DNA of 64,000 bases from Oscarella lobularis (taxonomy: Eukaryota; Porifera; Homoscleromorpha; Homosclerophorida; Oscarellidae), in contig NC_089190.1 of the NCBI RefSeq assembly GCF_947507565.1, forward strand, positions 1,426,001 to 1,490,000, written 5' to 3'. Shown here piece after piece: positions 48,437-59,540 of the stretch. The notes below the pieces were generated by a model that had not been told where the DNA came from, searched no databases, and saw only the letters and a list, made by a program, of their open reading frames with translations. Positions within the stretch are counted from its first letter, which is position 1. Each line of letters opens with the position of its first letter. Both the position numbers and the translations under genes were made by a program.

Positions 48437-48509
48437 ACCCCCTAGTGCCCCTGTCTGTGTGTTTATTAGAATATGTACTGTGTAGTTGAGAGATATACCA
48501 TAAATAAAA
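47754..48509 (+). mobile_element. 5'-truncated LINE (non-LTR retrotransposon), nested insertion
   Basis: 756 bp flanked by an 8-bp target-site duplication CCCCAAGG (47746-47753 and 48510-48517). The matching site in copy 1 has a single CCTTGGGG, proving insertion. The 5' end begins inside a reading frame and the 3' end is AT-rich (TAAATAAAA), as for a LINE truncated during target-primed reverse transcription. It contains the C-terminal coding part described next. Confidence 0.85.
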
Positions 48510-48871
48510 CCCCAAGGTGTGACCATTATAGCCCGGTGGCTGGTCAATTTCCTCACTTGACAAGGGCATGGATTGCCTTCCTAGCAATGACGAGAGCAAG
48601 GCATTCTGATATCGGATAAACCTCCATAGCACCGTCTTCTGTGTGGTTTGATATCGGGTGTCGAGTTTTTACTTTTTTAAAAAGGTTCTATTAGTCGAAA
48701 GAACGCGTTTTTTGATCTTCTAGGGGTCAAACAACGCGTTTTTGACCTTGTAGCAGCCACGTGGCGAAAAGGGGCCTCACTTCTCTCTAAACCCGCTATC
48801 GTTTTATAATTTTGCTCGATTGACAAATCATTTTTTCATGATTTTCTTGACAAGCATGCATACGTAATTTG

Positions 48872-49360
48872 TTACTGCATGCTAAGTGGATCAGCTACTG
48901 TGACTCGGAGTGCTGCCTGTGCCTGGACGAATTGAAAGCAGCGCTCTGCGCAGCGCGCCGCCATTGGTCCATATTTTTCAACCCAGCAGCTCATTTTCAA
49001 ACCGCACAGTTCTATACTGGCAACGATATCTGTGAAGCTGACACTTTCAAAACAGCTGCCCAAACACCCGAGATAATCGTCGGCGGCGCGACGGTGGCGC
49101 GATTCCACTTGAGGAACTGTGCAGAGAACAGCAGAGAATGATTTCACCTTAGCTGTCTAACTTTCTACTTACGATGAAATCCAGAGTCTTTGGGTGGTGT
49201 TTGAGCTTCACCGTTCCCTGTCATTTGCTTCAGTGGCATTCGAATTGGGTCACCAGCAACTACGTAATATATGGTGGAAGCCAGCCAGCTTCTAAGCTAA
49301 CCTTTGCTTACCGAGAAGCATAAGCATAGGCAGCACGAGAGTAAAGGCCTTGATCATCAT
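48872..49360 (-). CDS. secreted cysteine-rich prepropeptide, family unknown
   Basis: 126 aa, complement(join(48872..49116,49173..49259,49312..49360)), all phases consistent. Exon 1 (ATG 49360, a second ATG follows immediately) encodes a signal peptide (MMIKAFTLVLPMLMLL). Exon 2 encodes a hydrophilic pro-segment. Exon 3 opens with VESRHRRAADD, where RHRR is a good furin-type cleavage site. The predicted mature part (about 78 aa) has six cysteines in the order CX3C, C, C, CX3C (GCLGSC, ELCGLKMSC, RCAERC), enough for three disulfides. I do not recognise the family. Hormone-like, antimicrobial or other extracellular roles are all possible, and nothing in sequence decides between them. The gene sits beside a repeat element but has ordinary introns. 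Confidence 0.7.
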
Positions 49361-49505
49361 GTTGCTTCTCTCAGAACAGTTGAAACGACAGTTGAAGACG
49401 ACTGACTGCGCTACTCGTATTTATACACCAGCGTGTGTACAGAAATCGAAGGACGACGTGGAAAGCAAATGTATAAAGTCTAACACTGCAATTATCGCCA
49501 GCCAC

Positions 49506-50550
49506 TCAGGTCACCTTAGGTTTTTCTTTCAAACTTCTCAAACTTGACGTTACGATAAGCTGTGGCTCTAAATCGTCAATCTTATATATCCCTGTTACAA
49601 GACCACAGCCTACGAGCAAGCCATTCTCAAGATGCGTCACCAGTGCTGCTTGAGCCTTGATGTAGCCTTGAAACGCGCCATCTGAGTGCTACACGGAGAA
49701 AATTGTCAAATTGGCTGCAACACGTGAATTTCACACACTCGGCTGCCTTTGCTTTCACGTAGGGCGACTTTGAGTTTTTCACGCCGTCTTTCGCCGTCTT
49801 CTCCCATAGAAGGCAAAAGCGTCTCGTCTTTATGAAACGTCTTAAGATAAAACACATTTCATGGAAAGGAGAACAGAAAGTTCAAATTCAGGAAACACCT
49901 CACCCTTTCCGATATGTCCTTATCCCAGCTGTACAACCGAAGCACGGTCGCCCAATTGCCAGCAAAAGGATGCAGTTTCTAAAAGAGGAATTCAATGTGT
50001 ATATACTGTTGTCGGGTCGTCGTCCAGACCCGAAGAATCTTTTGAGAAGCAATCTGTTTTGCCTCGTCTCCGCTCACGCCAGTTGCCTACAGAGATGCTA
50101 AGCTACAGAACTGCACGCTCTTCTAAAACTGCACCTCAACGTGAAACTGCCCACAGTGAATCGTGCAACTGTGAACACCCCCTGATGCTGTCTTGACGTT
50201 CACTTGCAATTTCAGGGGACACAAAGCCTCGCTCCTAACGACCGCAATGAATGATGTAATCAAAGAACACGAGGCTTGCTTACATTCGAATGTACTCGCA
50301 CAAGAGACTGTATGGAAGATCGAAGTTTCCAGCTCTGCTCAGAGCTGTTACGTTGCTGTCATCAATCGCAAGTGTCTCGAACTCCTAGGAGGATTTACAC
50401 TACCGAACCAATTAAATTTGATTAAATTTGAGGCTACGGCACTTGAAGAATTGTCGCTCTGTTTTTTCTATCGATAGGGAGTTCTGCTTTCTCAAAGTCT
50501 CGGTGCTGCGTTACGTCTGCCAGTAATGGTTTAGCATATAAGCTGCTCAT
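49506..50550 (-). CDS. unrecognised seven-exon gene, possibly with ultrashort introns
   Basis: 231 aa as modelled: complement(join(49506..49688,49739..49840,49904..49978,50007..50102,50204..50234,50284..50384,50443..50550)). ATG at 50550 gives MSSLYAKPLLADVTQHRDFE. Later segments are EFETLAIDDSNVTALSRAGN, KLHPFAGNWATVLRLYSWDK, TFHKDETLLPSMGEDGERRR and a C-terminal exon with HSDGAFQGYIKAQAALVTHL. Every exon keeps phase. No signal peptide or membrane helix is clear and no domain is recognised. The intron between exons 4 and 5 would be only 28 nt (49979-50006). The end of exon 3 may instead be 50135, which adds 23 residues (VNVKTASGG...FHVE) and makes the next intron 32 nt. These oddities lower confidence in the middle of the model, not in the gene's existence. 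Confidence 0.6.
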
Positions 50551-50870
50551 TGCGACGAAACAACTCGGTAGGCAAGAGCGACCAATTGTGTGTAGAAATC
50601 CCCGGATTAAAACAAAGACGATGACGACTACGACGAGGCCCTACGACGACCTCTTGAGACGAAACTCTTTTCTTGGATCAGTCCTTACTTGATAAGCTAA
50701 GTCTCTAGAGCCAGGGCTGCCTGCGACGCCTGCACATAGTGTCAACTCAGCTCTAAACATCTTTATGACAACAGAAAAGTGCGCACGAACGAACTTGCTA
50801 GACAAAACATGAAGGCAAACGGAAGCGAGACCGGCTGTAAAAAAGCAACACCTGTACTGGCAGTGCAGAC

Positions 50871-53800
50871 CTATTTGTGAGCCGCTGGCTTCCAAGGCTT
50901 CAAGTTCTCTTCGTTGGTTTTTTCTCTGTCGGCAATAGAACTATACGCTGGCGAGGTGCGCAATGAAACTTCCTTTTCATCCATACCCGGCAACACATTA
51001 TACGCTGGCGACGGTTTCAGTTCCACCTCATCATAATTGTTCGCTTTTTTTAACCGTTCGCTCTGCAGCGTTTCACCAGCGTATATGTTAGCATGTACTA
51101 AAATGGAGGTTAATTATTAGTAAGACGCAGGTCTTACTCAATTGCGTTGCTTACTCTCATTTGCTGGAGACGTTACTCTAGACGTGGAATCTAAACAGGA
51201 TTTCTGTATCAATGTGGGTTAGATCAACTAAAGCGTACTTATTTTCTTTTTGCAAAGACAAATGACTGCAATGACCCCTGCTAGTACGACCAACGAAGGA
51301 ACAACAGCAGAAACGATTACCAAAGTCGTGCTTAAACCTATTTAAAATTCCTCTAGGAAAAGTAGACAAGAACAAGTCGTGTACCTTTATTTGCGGATGA
51401 ACAATTGCCTGAAGGACAGCTTTGATCAATCTCGCAGAATGATCCGCTGAAGCCTGAATTGCACGTACAATGACACTGGCCTTGCCCGTTGGAAGTCCTG
51501 TCGGTTATGAATGGTTGACCATTTGAAGAGCAGTCGCACTTGATCATTTTAGGCCTAATAATCAATTCGTCGCTTGTTTCATTGCACTCATCAATCGCAA
51601 CAAACGAAAACGAAACGCTTCCGTCGATGCCGTCAGATGGAACTTTCCACGTCCATGTGCCATCAGATGAAAGACCTGATATCTGTCCGTGATCATTGAC
51701 CAAATTGAATCGAATTTGATCTGGACGAGTGCGATCGTCGCTAGCTGAAAGATTCATTTGAAATTTCTCTCCTTTTAGAACGTGTACGACGGTCGGCGAA
51801 GAGAAGACTGGCTTTTGGTTATCTGAGAAACAGTCGCTGAATATACGACGGAAGTCACCATCTACCTTGCGCTCACCTGAGTGTCTGCTAAACTGTAGTT
51901 GATTTTCATATGGCAGGCATTGCTGACACCAATTGGGAGGATTTGTCTCATTTTCAGCAAAGCAGCTGCCATCGATCACGCACGCGTCTCTCTATTCAAA
52001 CGTATCTTATGAAATTTAAATTTCAACGTATTTCTATCTTGCTTTCAGAGTGCAATTTCCGGCTTCGAAGCACTGAAAGCAGACGGCGTTGTATATAGAA
52101 TACGTTAGAGGATTGCTGTATTTCACTCCATCGGAAGTGACTTGAACCGAGTAGTGTTCTACAGGCTGACCATTTGTGCTATCCCGTCGTACTCTAGAAA
52201 TTGGCAAGTCACACGTGACTTCGTAAATGCTTCTGAACTCCGAAGTCGAGAGAAATTTCTCGTTGGTCTTCTACACACGCGCATACATTCAGCTAACAGG
52301 ACTTAGTAAGGAGAATTTACCTACCGGTTTGTGTACTAGGCACGACAGGTTGCCACTGCTGAGAAATCCTTCACCAACAACAAACGCAGTTCGACAGGGT
52401 TTTTGTTGTATGTCGCACATGCCGTTATTAGAAAACATTATTAGCACTGGAGCCTTATTGGCTTCGATTGAGCAATCAGGACCGGTGAAGTTTTTCCAGC
52501 AGTAGCAATTTGAGTCAATGCAGTCACCGTGATTACTGCAGTCTCCAGGGCACATTGACGATGCAATCATCGGCGGCAGCGATGGGGCGAGAAATACATC
52601 AACGTCACTGTCTGGTGATGACGACAGTGGTGACGACGCATTGCTCGCTTGCCGTACGCTACCAGTAGCATTTGACTTCCAAAAAGCGACGTCGGTTGCT
52701 AGATCCTCTTCGCATTGTTGTACAAGAGACGATAGAAACGTTTGAGCAAACCCCAAGTCGTCACTGAGCTATAAAGCAGACAATGTCAAACTACTTAGAT
52801 CAAGTACAAGTAGCTTCCGAGGAATTTTCATGCATATATAATCTTAAGAGGAAGCGCTATTGCTGCAATATACACACAAAGAAACGTACCTTGATATCTT
52901 CCACGCAAGACGATATTGTCACGTTGGAAACTTCTTTCATAATTCCGGCTTGAATGCACGTTTTAGCGACAGGGGAATTTGTGAGAGTTTTCGTGCATTC
53001 CGCTATCGCTGAATTTTCTGTTATGTTGCTCGGTGTTGGCCAACGAGGAACAAGCGGCACGCTACTGGCGTTGTAGGTGAAGACGTAGTCGTCGTCGTCG
53101 TCGTCGTCGTCAATTCCAGAAGCGTCAGCAGCTCGCTTAGAAATGATTTTATTGTCGGCTACTTGAGTCCAGTGACCACCTTGAAAAGCCTTGGGTTGAA
53201 CAAGTAGAGAGACATCGCAGTCGCTGTCACTGACGATATCATCGTTTTGATTAACACAAGCACAGAACGTAGGTGCAATCTGGTCTCCATTTATAGCTAA
53301 GTTTTCGACCACTTTTCTCCTAAAATAACTTTCGTTTGCTGGAACCCTGGTAAAAATTTAAAACAATAGAGTTGATATACGAGAAACGCGTACCTCCAAG
53401 AGTCCATAAATTCTTTGTTCACTATCTGGCCGTTGACTGCGGCATGCCTAACTCCGTCTCCTCCTGTTACGTCATCTTCGCGTAAGCCGTTATCATTTCC
53501 ACAAAGTCCTTCAGTGCTTTCGACGTCATCTTCAGCCGCACGTAGCCAAATGCTCATTCCGTAATAGTCGGCTACAATCTTCACTGCCGCGCCGGAGGGA
53601 AGCTGAACCTGCAGAAAGGTGAGATGTGACTTGACAAAGTATTACACCGTATTCACCTTATATTCCATTCCTGAAGCACTTTTAAAGATGCCAAATCCTG
53701 GGGAAAGCTCTCCCGAACTGACTTTTCTCACCTTCGGTGGTATGTTACGTAGTCTGACATCGGGATCTCTTATTTGCCAGAAGCACTGATCAATGGACAC

Positions 53801-56339
53801 CACGTCGTTGCCTTCTCTTATAGCAACTCCGCAATGACAACTTGCGCTTGTCCAAGAGTGACGGCAAGTCCATATTCTAGACTGTATCTATAAATGAAAA
53901 AAACCCCAGTAGATGATGGTTAAAGATAGATTAATTAAGTTGAAAATAATATCAACAAATTGTAATCTAGACTGCTTAATATAAATAATTTTAAAGTCAG
54001 TTTGTGCAGTTGGGTTACCGCAAAATTTCTTTTGGTGCTTCTGACTAGCCAGAACTCTCCAACTCCATAGTAATGATAATAGCTATAATAAATGTGTACA
54101 AGGTATTATATTACTGTTTGCTGTTACTAACTGGCCGTCAAACGTTCTGAAATGAGGATCTCCGGTTCCTTCACAAAAGGCCGCATTTTCATTTATAGTT
54201 GTTATCTAAAGAACAGCTTATCAATTGAAATATTTATGTCTGCTGTACGGGGATGATCCGCGCACAAAGCTTGAATTAGTTAAAAATTAACTATTCTGCA
54301 TTGCACGGCTAAATTTTCATTAGGAAAATCCTCTAGTCTCTAAAGCATACCCTGATTTGCTGCTGAAAGTGAAACCATTCAGAAGGAAATCTGCTTTCGG
54401 GAGTAAGAGAAAAAATGTGTCGAGTTTGGACTTTAATCAACTGATCAGTAGGAGTCTCGCCATTGACTTGATCGCGTACTGCAGCAATTAGGAACCGCTG
54501 AGGAGCGTTCCAATTGCTTTCATTAAAAACGATGCCGCACTTTGATGTAATCACGTCGTCTTGACTTGTAAAAGTTGCTCCGCCTATTCCAATATTTAGA
54601 TTGCACGGAAGCAAAGATGATCCGCTAGACGAATCACAAATTATAGGCACTGTGGGCTTGAGAGTAAAGTTGAAGCTGTCGACATGATCATTCTCTTTTA
54701 TTCTTGCTGTTAGAGGATGAACCTATAGAATTGAATAATACAATACAGCAGCTAGTCAACTGTTCTTTACTGAAAGTCCTGCGTAAAATAAAGAACTGTT
54801 CCACACGGGAGAAAACAGCGAGTCATTTACGAAACTTGTTTGAACTCCGCAGATAAGCTAGGATAAAGATAACAATGAATTAAGATTTTTTCACCGAGAT
54901 ACGTTAACTACAGACATTAAATCCAATTTTGACGTCACTCAGGCGGTCAGCATTGAAAAGCTTAAGCAGCGTTGTCTTTGCAGTCACTTTTGTATTGAAA
55001 TTCTCAAATTCGGAATCCGCTTGTTTTCCAACGTAGACTTTGTCTTTGAACCATTTGACAGTTGCTTTAGCGTTTTGAGATGGAAGAAACGTCACGTCGC
55101 ACTTGAAAATCATTGTCGTTTCGTTCATTGCCGGATTTGTTTCGCTATCAACAGACAACGTAGGCAAGCCTAGCAGCGACGGAAAAGTTCCTATATAAAA
55201 TGACTTAAACATTACTAGCTCAAGATCTCAAAATTCTGTATTACCAACGCATGAGTCGTTCTGAATGTGGTGGTCTCTAGGACAAGCAGGAGCGTCTAGA
55301 AGAGCATAAAACAAAAAAAATTGCAACTTTAGACGAACTTTTCTCATTACCTGTGCAGTATGCAATTGAGCATGCTGGCGGTGGGGTAAGGTAATATAAT
55401 GTTCCTCTGGCGCCACAGTAACGAGCGCACAACTCCACAGAAAATTGACAGCATGACATAAAATTTATGCATCCTTTCAATTTCTTTGTCACTCCCGTGA
55501 CTGTTGGAGCTGGCTGCGTTACAGATATGGGTGCTACAGTGCTGCAGTTTCCGACATCAATACAGTTGCTCTCGCTTCGAACTGGTATTTTGAAATGATT
55601 GCCATGATCATCAGCGAAGCGGTACCAGCCTCTTCGTAGACGGGTGTCGCAAATTGTAGTGCCAGTGAACGATTTGGCATTAAGGCTTCGCTTTGGCCCA
55701 TCAAGAAGGTCAGTATAACCTAAAACTTCCGTGTAGCACGGAAACGTTTTGCATTGAGTGCATACCGCCATCTTGACAGGGATCAGTTGAAGGGCATGTA
55801 AGCTGACAATACACCGCCCCGCAAATAACTAAACATAAGGTTGACAATAAACGGTATTTAATGGGGTCCCACGAGACACGTGGTCTATGACGTATGTTTA
55901 GGGAGTAGCTAATCGATTAATTTAATTAATCTAGCTTTTCCTGGAGTCCCTCCGTACTTAACAGCCACGCCGCTGTAATCGGTTTCGGTGGGGAATCGAG
56001 TCCGGACGCCTAAGCGTAGGCGTAGGTTAGACGTAGGCGTAGGTTACGCCCAGCTTAGTGCCCCATGCATCCCCCTTCCTGCTTTCTGTCGGTTCTTTCT
56101 TTGTGTTTAACTAAATACAGTACAGTCGTGCCCCATGCAACGCGAAAAAGTGGCTGCGTTCCTCGTTGAGAGGGAGGGAATTTATCAGAGATAGCCTCTT
56201 CCCCGGGTTCATTTCAAGAGAAATACATGTACATGTAGGCCTGAGGACGAGGCTAGCCCAGAGCTCGTTGTCACGGTCACCGCATACTTATGACTGCACC
56301 TGAGAGATATACAAGCAGATATGATTTCACTTTATCCAT
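50871..56339 (-). CDS. VWDE-like transmembrane protein (UMOD-type, Ig-like, VWD, EGF)
   Basis: Multi-exon gene ending at TAG 50871. The likely first exon is 56300..56339, whose joined product MDKVKSYLLVYLSVICGAVY is a good signal peptide. Next comes a uromodulin-like cysteine module (CDTRLRRGWYRFADDHGN, then CIDVGNCST and CCQFSVELCARYCG). After it is an Ig-like segment (MIFKCDVTFLPS, KATVKWFKDKVYVGKQ). Further exons carry a VWD domain (GLCGNDNGLREDDV), an acidic stretch (DDDDDDD), small EGF-like repeats (CPGDCSNHGDCIDSNCYCW; GQCHCTCNSGFSGSFC), then one membrane helix (STTLVIVSAVVPSLVVLAGV, near 51330) and a cytosolic tail. The order matches VWDE, which is usually secreted; the membrane anchor is unlike it. 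The tail repeats a tyrosine motif (SPAYN, SPAYS, NIYAGE), hinting at endocytic or SH2-type binding. Confidence 0.75.
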
Positions 56340-56422
56340 AAGCCAAGCGTGTGTGTTGACGGCAAGCAAGAAGCACACTGAAGAAGTACAAGACGTCGCA
56401 CTTTATTAAATCACAGTTAATT

Positions 56423-56564
56423 AATAATCAAAACAGTATCCCGGAGAGACGAATCGCCTATCGCACGCTAATACGACAAAAATGACATCAAGCAATAATC
56501 AAAACAGTATCCCGGAGAGACGAATCGCCTATCGCACGCTAATACGACAAAAATGACATCAAGC
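56423..56564. repeat. perfect 71-bp tandem duplication covering a start codon
   Basis: AATAATCAAAACAGTATCCC... occurs at 56423-56493 and again, identically, at 56494-56564. The unit contains ATGACATCAAGC, so the UBX gene's start region exists twice. Confidence 0.95.
56482..56556 (+). promoter_or_regulatory. 24-codon upstream ORF overlapping the UBX start codon
   Basis: The upstream copy of the duplicated ATG (56482) reads 24 codons (MTSSNNQNSIPERRIAYRTL, then IRQK) and stops at TGA 56554-56556, overlapping the main ATG (56553-56555) as ATGA. If transcription starts upstream, the uORF should reduce initiation at the main start or permit re-initiation there. Confidence 0.55.
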
Positions 56565-57143
56565 AATGAAATCGTGAGATCGCGAAGTGGCCGGCGTTTC
56601 AAAAAAGTCGTATCGACTCCAGACGGAACGTTTCTACCGCATCCACCACCGCGCCGACCTTCAAACGCTCCATCAACTCTGCCTACCGTTGTCAACAGAG
56701 ACGGAGTCATCGCAGCAAGGTCGTCGTCATCTCTCCTCAGACTCAACTCAAAAAAATCGGACGTTCCAATCTTAATCAGCCGCTCTAGCAAGCACAGGCT
56801 CGGCGCCAGACAGCCGCTGCCTCCCATACCCCCAGCAACGCCCCTATACAAAGACACGTATCCTCTCACCGATCCACCTCCTCGAGAAGGCTTCGTCGAC
56901 ATAGCCGTGCGCCTGATCGACGGCGAGAGAATCGAGCGACGCTTCTCGCTCGCCGATCCGCTAGGCTGCGTGCTCGCCTTCGTCGAAGCGCACACGAACG
57001 AGAGACTCGAGTCGCCGTGCGAACTCGTTCCCAATGGAATGACGAGTCAGACGCTCAAACCTGAGCAGATGAGACTGTCGTTAGAAACGCTGGGAATTCG
57101 AAATCGAACGCTGTTCTATTTGCAATTAATGAACGACGACTAG
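56553..57143 (+). CDS. UBX-domain protein, UBXN10-like
   Basis: 196 aa, single exon, ATG at 56553. The N-terminal half is a basic, proline-rich low-complexity region (LPHPPPRRPSNAP, RQPLPPIPPATPLYKDTYP). The C-terminal half (from about residue 110) folds as a ubiquitin-like UBX domain: FVDIAVRLIDGERIERRFSL, LVPNGMTSQTLKPEQMRLSL and LGIRNRTLFYLQLMN. UBX domains bind p97/VCP; UBXN10 does so at cilia. The assignment to UBXN10 rather than another single-UBX protein rests on general architecture and is tentative. The start region is duplicated in tandem. The gene ends 59 bp from the convergent TRAIP stop. Confidence 0.7.
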   Translation: MTSSNEIVRSRSGRRFKKVVSTPDGTFLPHPPPRRPSNAPSTLPTVVNRDGVIAARSSSSLLRLNSKKSDVPILISRSSKHRLGARQPLPPIPPATPLYKDTYPLTDPPPREGFVDIAVRLIDGERIERRFSLADPLGCVLAFVEAHTNERLESPCELVPNGMTSQTLKPEQMRLSLETLGIRNRTLFYLQLMNDD

Positions 57144-57202
57144 TCAAGAAGAATCTTCCCATTGTATATAGTAATCGCTATAGAGTTTCTATTTTATTTG
57201 TA

Positions 57203-59106
57203 TTACAGTTTGAAATTTGGAAGGGGAGGAGGCTTCGACGTAGGTCCTTTGAACTTAATAGAATTCGTTGGCTTCATAGCTGGGCCTTTTGACGCTGGTT
57301 TGGACTGTGCAGAGACGAAACAATTGGATACTGTCTTGCTCACGCATTCGATCTATATTGCTTACGGGCAGTCTGAATTTCGAGTGGCCACCGAGACCGT
57401 TGTATCCTTTTCGCATGAAAGAGGACATGGTTTCTCTCTTGGCTAGCTTTTGCTGAAGCTGTAGGTTCCCAGGAATTGGCGCAGGTGCAGTGTGCGACTG
57501 CTGCAACGAAGACGATGAAGACGACGACGACGAAGAAGAAGGCCCTTCCTGAGAGGATGCCGGACTTTGGTTCTCCTGACTGGCTGCATCGCTTTGCGTC
57601 TGTTTCGTCTCTGGTCTTCTGTACAACGGGAAGTCCTCCTCCTCCTCGTCTTCAACGGGAAACGAAAAGCGAGGGCGTTTTAGTGACGGTAAGGGACTGC
57701 CCCAGGCAACGTTAGTCCGAAGAATCATATACACCGCGGTAGTCTTACCTCTCTAGGATTCGCGTTAGCTTTGTTCTAGTTCCTGGCGATTCGAAGGCCT
57801 TCTGCAGTACTTCTACTTTCGCCTTAAGACTCTAAATCAAACAAAGAAGGGAATCAAACAAAGAAGGGCAGACCTTTATCTGCCAGTAGATGCGAGCCTT
57901 ATTTCCTACCTTTATCTCGCCTTCGAGATGCTCGATATCGCGATCCCGTTCTCGCACTTTACCCTCTGATATCTTGAGTTGCATTTCTAATTTCTGACGT
58001 TCCGATCGTTCGACGACTCGTTCCTTCTGGAGTTTATCCCTCTGCTCAAGCGCTTCCTTCTTCTTCGTTCTCATCACCTCAAACTCTCTGGAGAGCCAAC
58101 ACCAATAGCAGCTCTCTCTATATCCCACCCTACCTCTTCAACATGACGTGAAACGTTGCCAGTCGATTGCACGCCGCTGGAGAGGAATCTCCCTGATATT
58201 TCAGCATTTCGTCCGCCACTTCCTGTTTACTGCCCCGAATTGTCTTCTCAACTCTAAAGGAGCCAGGTATCAAGCAAAGATATGAATCAATAGCACGTGA
58301 AACGTGTACCCTTCAACTAATGCCAATCGTTCTTTCAGCACCAGGCACTCCGTTCGGTATTTCTCAAGTCGTCTCAATTCTTTGGATCTTTCCCCTAGGA
58401 TTTTCTAAAAGCAAGAGGTGCGTTGGTTCAACGCTTTATTCTTTCCAAAGCTCGAACCGTCAGGGAACTGTTTTCAGATATCTGCTGGAGAAGCCCCTGA
58501 CACTTTGACTCTAACTCGGATTTTAATCGTCCATTTTCGTCTCTGAAGTTATCCATTTTATCATCTTTGGCTTTCAACTCGTCCTCTGGATCAGAGTCGT
58601 CAGATGAAATAAAAAACGTCCTCCTCCAACAGAGAATGCACTACCTTTGCTCTTGAGATTATTTTTCAATCGACCATTTTCAACCTAAAAGGAAGAAAAA
58701 TGAAAAAAAAACGCCGTCGTTCCTTTAGCTCAGCTATTGCCTTTAGATCATCAAGAGATAGGTCGACTGCTTCAAGACCACTCGAGTCAAATTCATGTGC
58801 AAACAGGCGAATAATTTGCCTTGAGGGGCAATGCGATCGACATGCCGGACAATTCGGCTTCTGTTCCAGCCATGTCAACAAACTAAAAAAAATTGAATTT
58901 CCAAAAAATTTCTACCGGCGATGCCGAAGCAACTACGTACCACGAATAGTGAAAAATGTGACCGCCTAGTTAGAAAAAGAATCAAGGAAATACGAACGCT
59001 TTCGTCTGTGGCCGGGAGCGAAGTCGAAGGAAAGGATACAGTGCCCAGACGACGCCATGCTCGTCGTATTCATGCGATCTTGGCATATTGTGCACATTAA
59101 ATCCAT
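57203..59106 (-). CDS. TRAIP: TRAIP, RING-type E3 ubiquitin ligase
   Basis: Multi-exon gene, ATG at 59106 (MDLMCTICQDRMNTTSM). The RING finger is assembled across three exons: CTICQDRM...SGHC, GHIFHYSC, then LLTWLEQKPNCPACRSHC, aligning with human TRAIP (CTICSDFF...HCGHTFHLQCLIQWFE...CPQC, as I remember it). The middle exons (57.8-58.9 kb) are Leu/Glu/Lys-rich coiled coil (EQRDKLQKERVVERSERQKL). Near the C-terminus lies the family motif GYNGLGGHSKF, preceded by a polyserine run, and the last exon ends PPPLPNFKL (stop 57203-57205). TRAIP ubiquitylates the replisome at stalled or converged forks and has a C-terminal PIP box in vertebrates; no clear PIP box is seen here. Confidence 0.88.
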
Positions 59107-59540
59107 GGTTTGCGTTCCGAAGGCCTTTTTCCCCTGTAGAACGGCTCTGTCGATTCAATCTTCCGCCATTCCAACGGCTGGTACAGGAGCACGTTAGCGC
59201 GGCTAGACACCTCCCGTATATAGTCACCGAAGTAGGCGCTTTGACGCGGATTGTTGTCCTCAATGTTAACCCTAACCCTCTTTCTAGTATCTGCGGTTGC
59301 ACCTAATTGATTTTTTATTCTAATTCAGCTTGTTTTTCTGACAGAGTTGAATGAACGCGTAAACGCATGCAGAGTAGAGCTACATCTTTATGAAAGTACA
59401 TTGTAGTCACTAAAGCGTCCACACACTTGGACAAAGCAACAAAATTGACCTATGTTGAGTCCGTTAGAACCACAATCCGGTCACACGACATTCTATTGAG
59501 CGCTACGCTCGGCTGAGGCGTGTCGCCGCGAGGCGAAACA
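59107..59540. promoter_or_regulatory. shared upstream region of TRAIP and the divergent gene at 59541
   Basis: 434 bp between divergent start codons. No other gene is evident. An ORF at 59088-59306 has no recognisable feature. Confidence 0.35.

Larger units (their letters stand above)
46985..48789 (+). mobile_element. interspersed repeat copy 2, inverted relative to copy 1, with a nested LINE
   Basis: Shares near-identical blocks with the reverse complement of 29168-30470. Blocks include the 230-bp terminal stretch 48510-48789 (TTGACAAGGGCATGGATTGCC, GGTCAAACAACGCGTTTTTGACC, GCCACGTGGCGAAAAGGGGCC) and the region 47370-47753. It carries CCCCGCCC (47661-47668) and TATAAATA (47676-47683), a promoter-like pair. 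It is interrupted by a LINE fragment at 47754-48509; subtracting that gives a length near 1.05 kb, similar to copy 1. The left boundary is approximate and lies just upstream of the TAF10 start codon. Confidence 0.75.
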
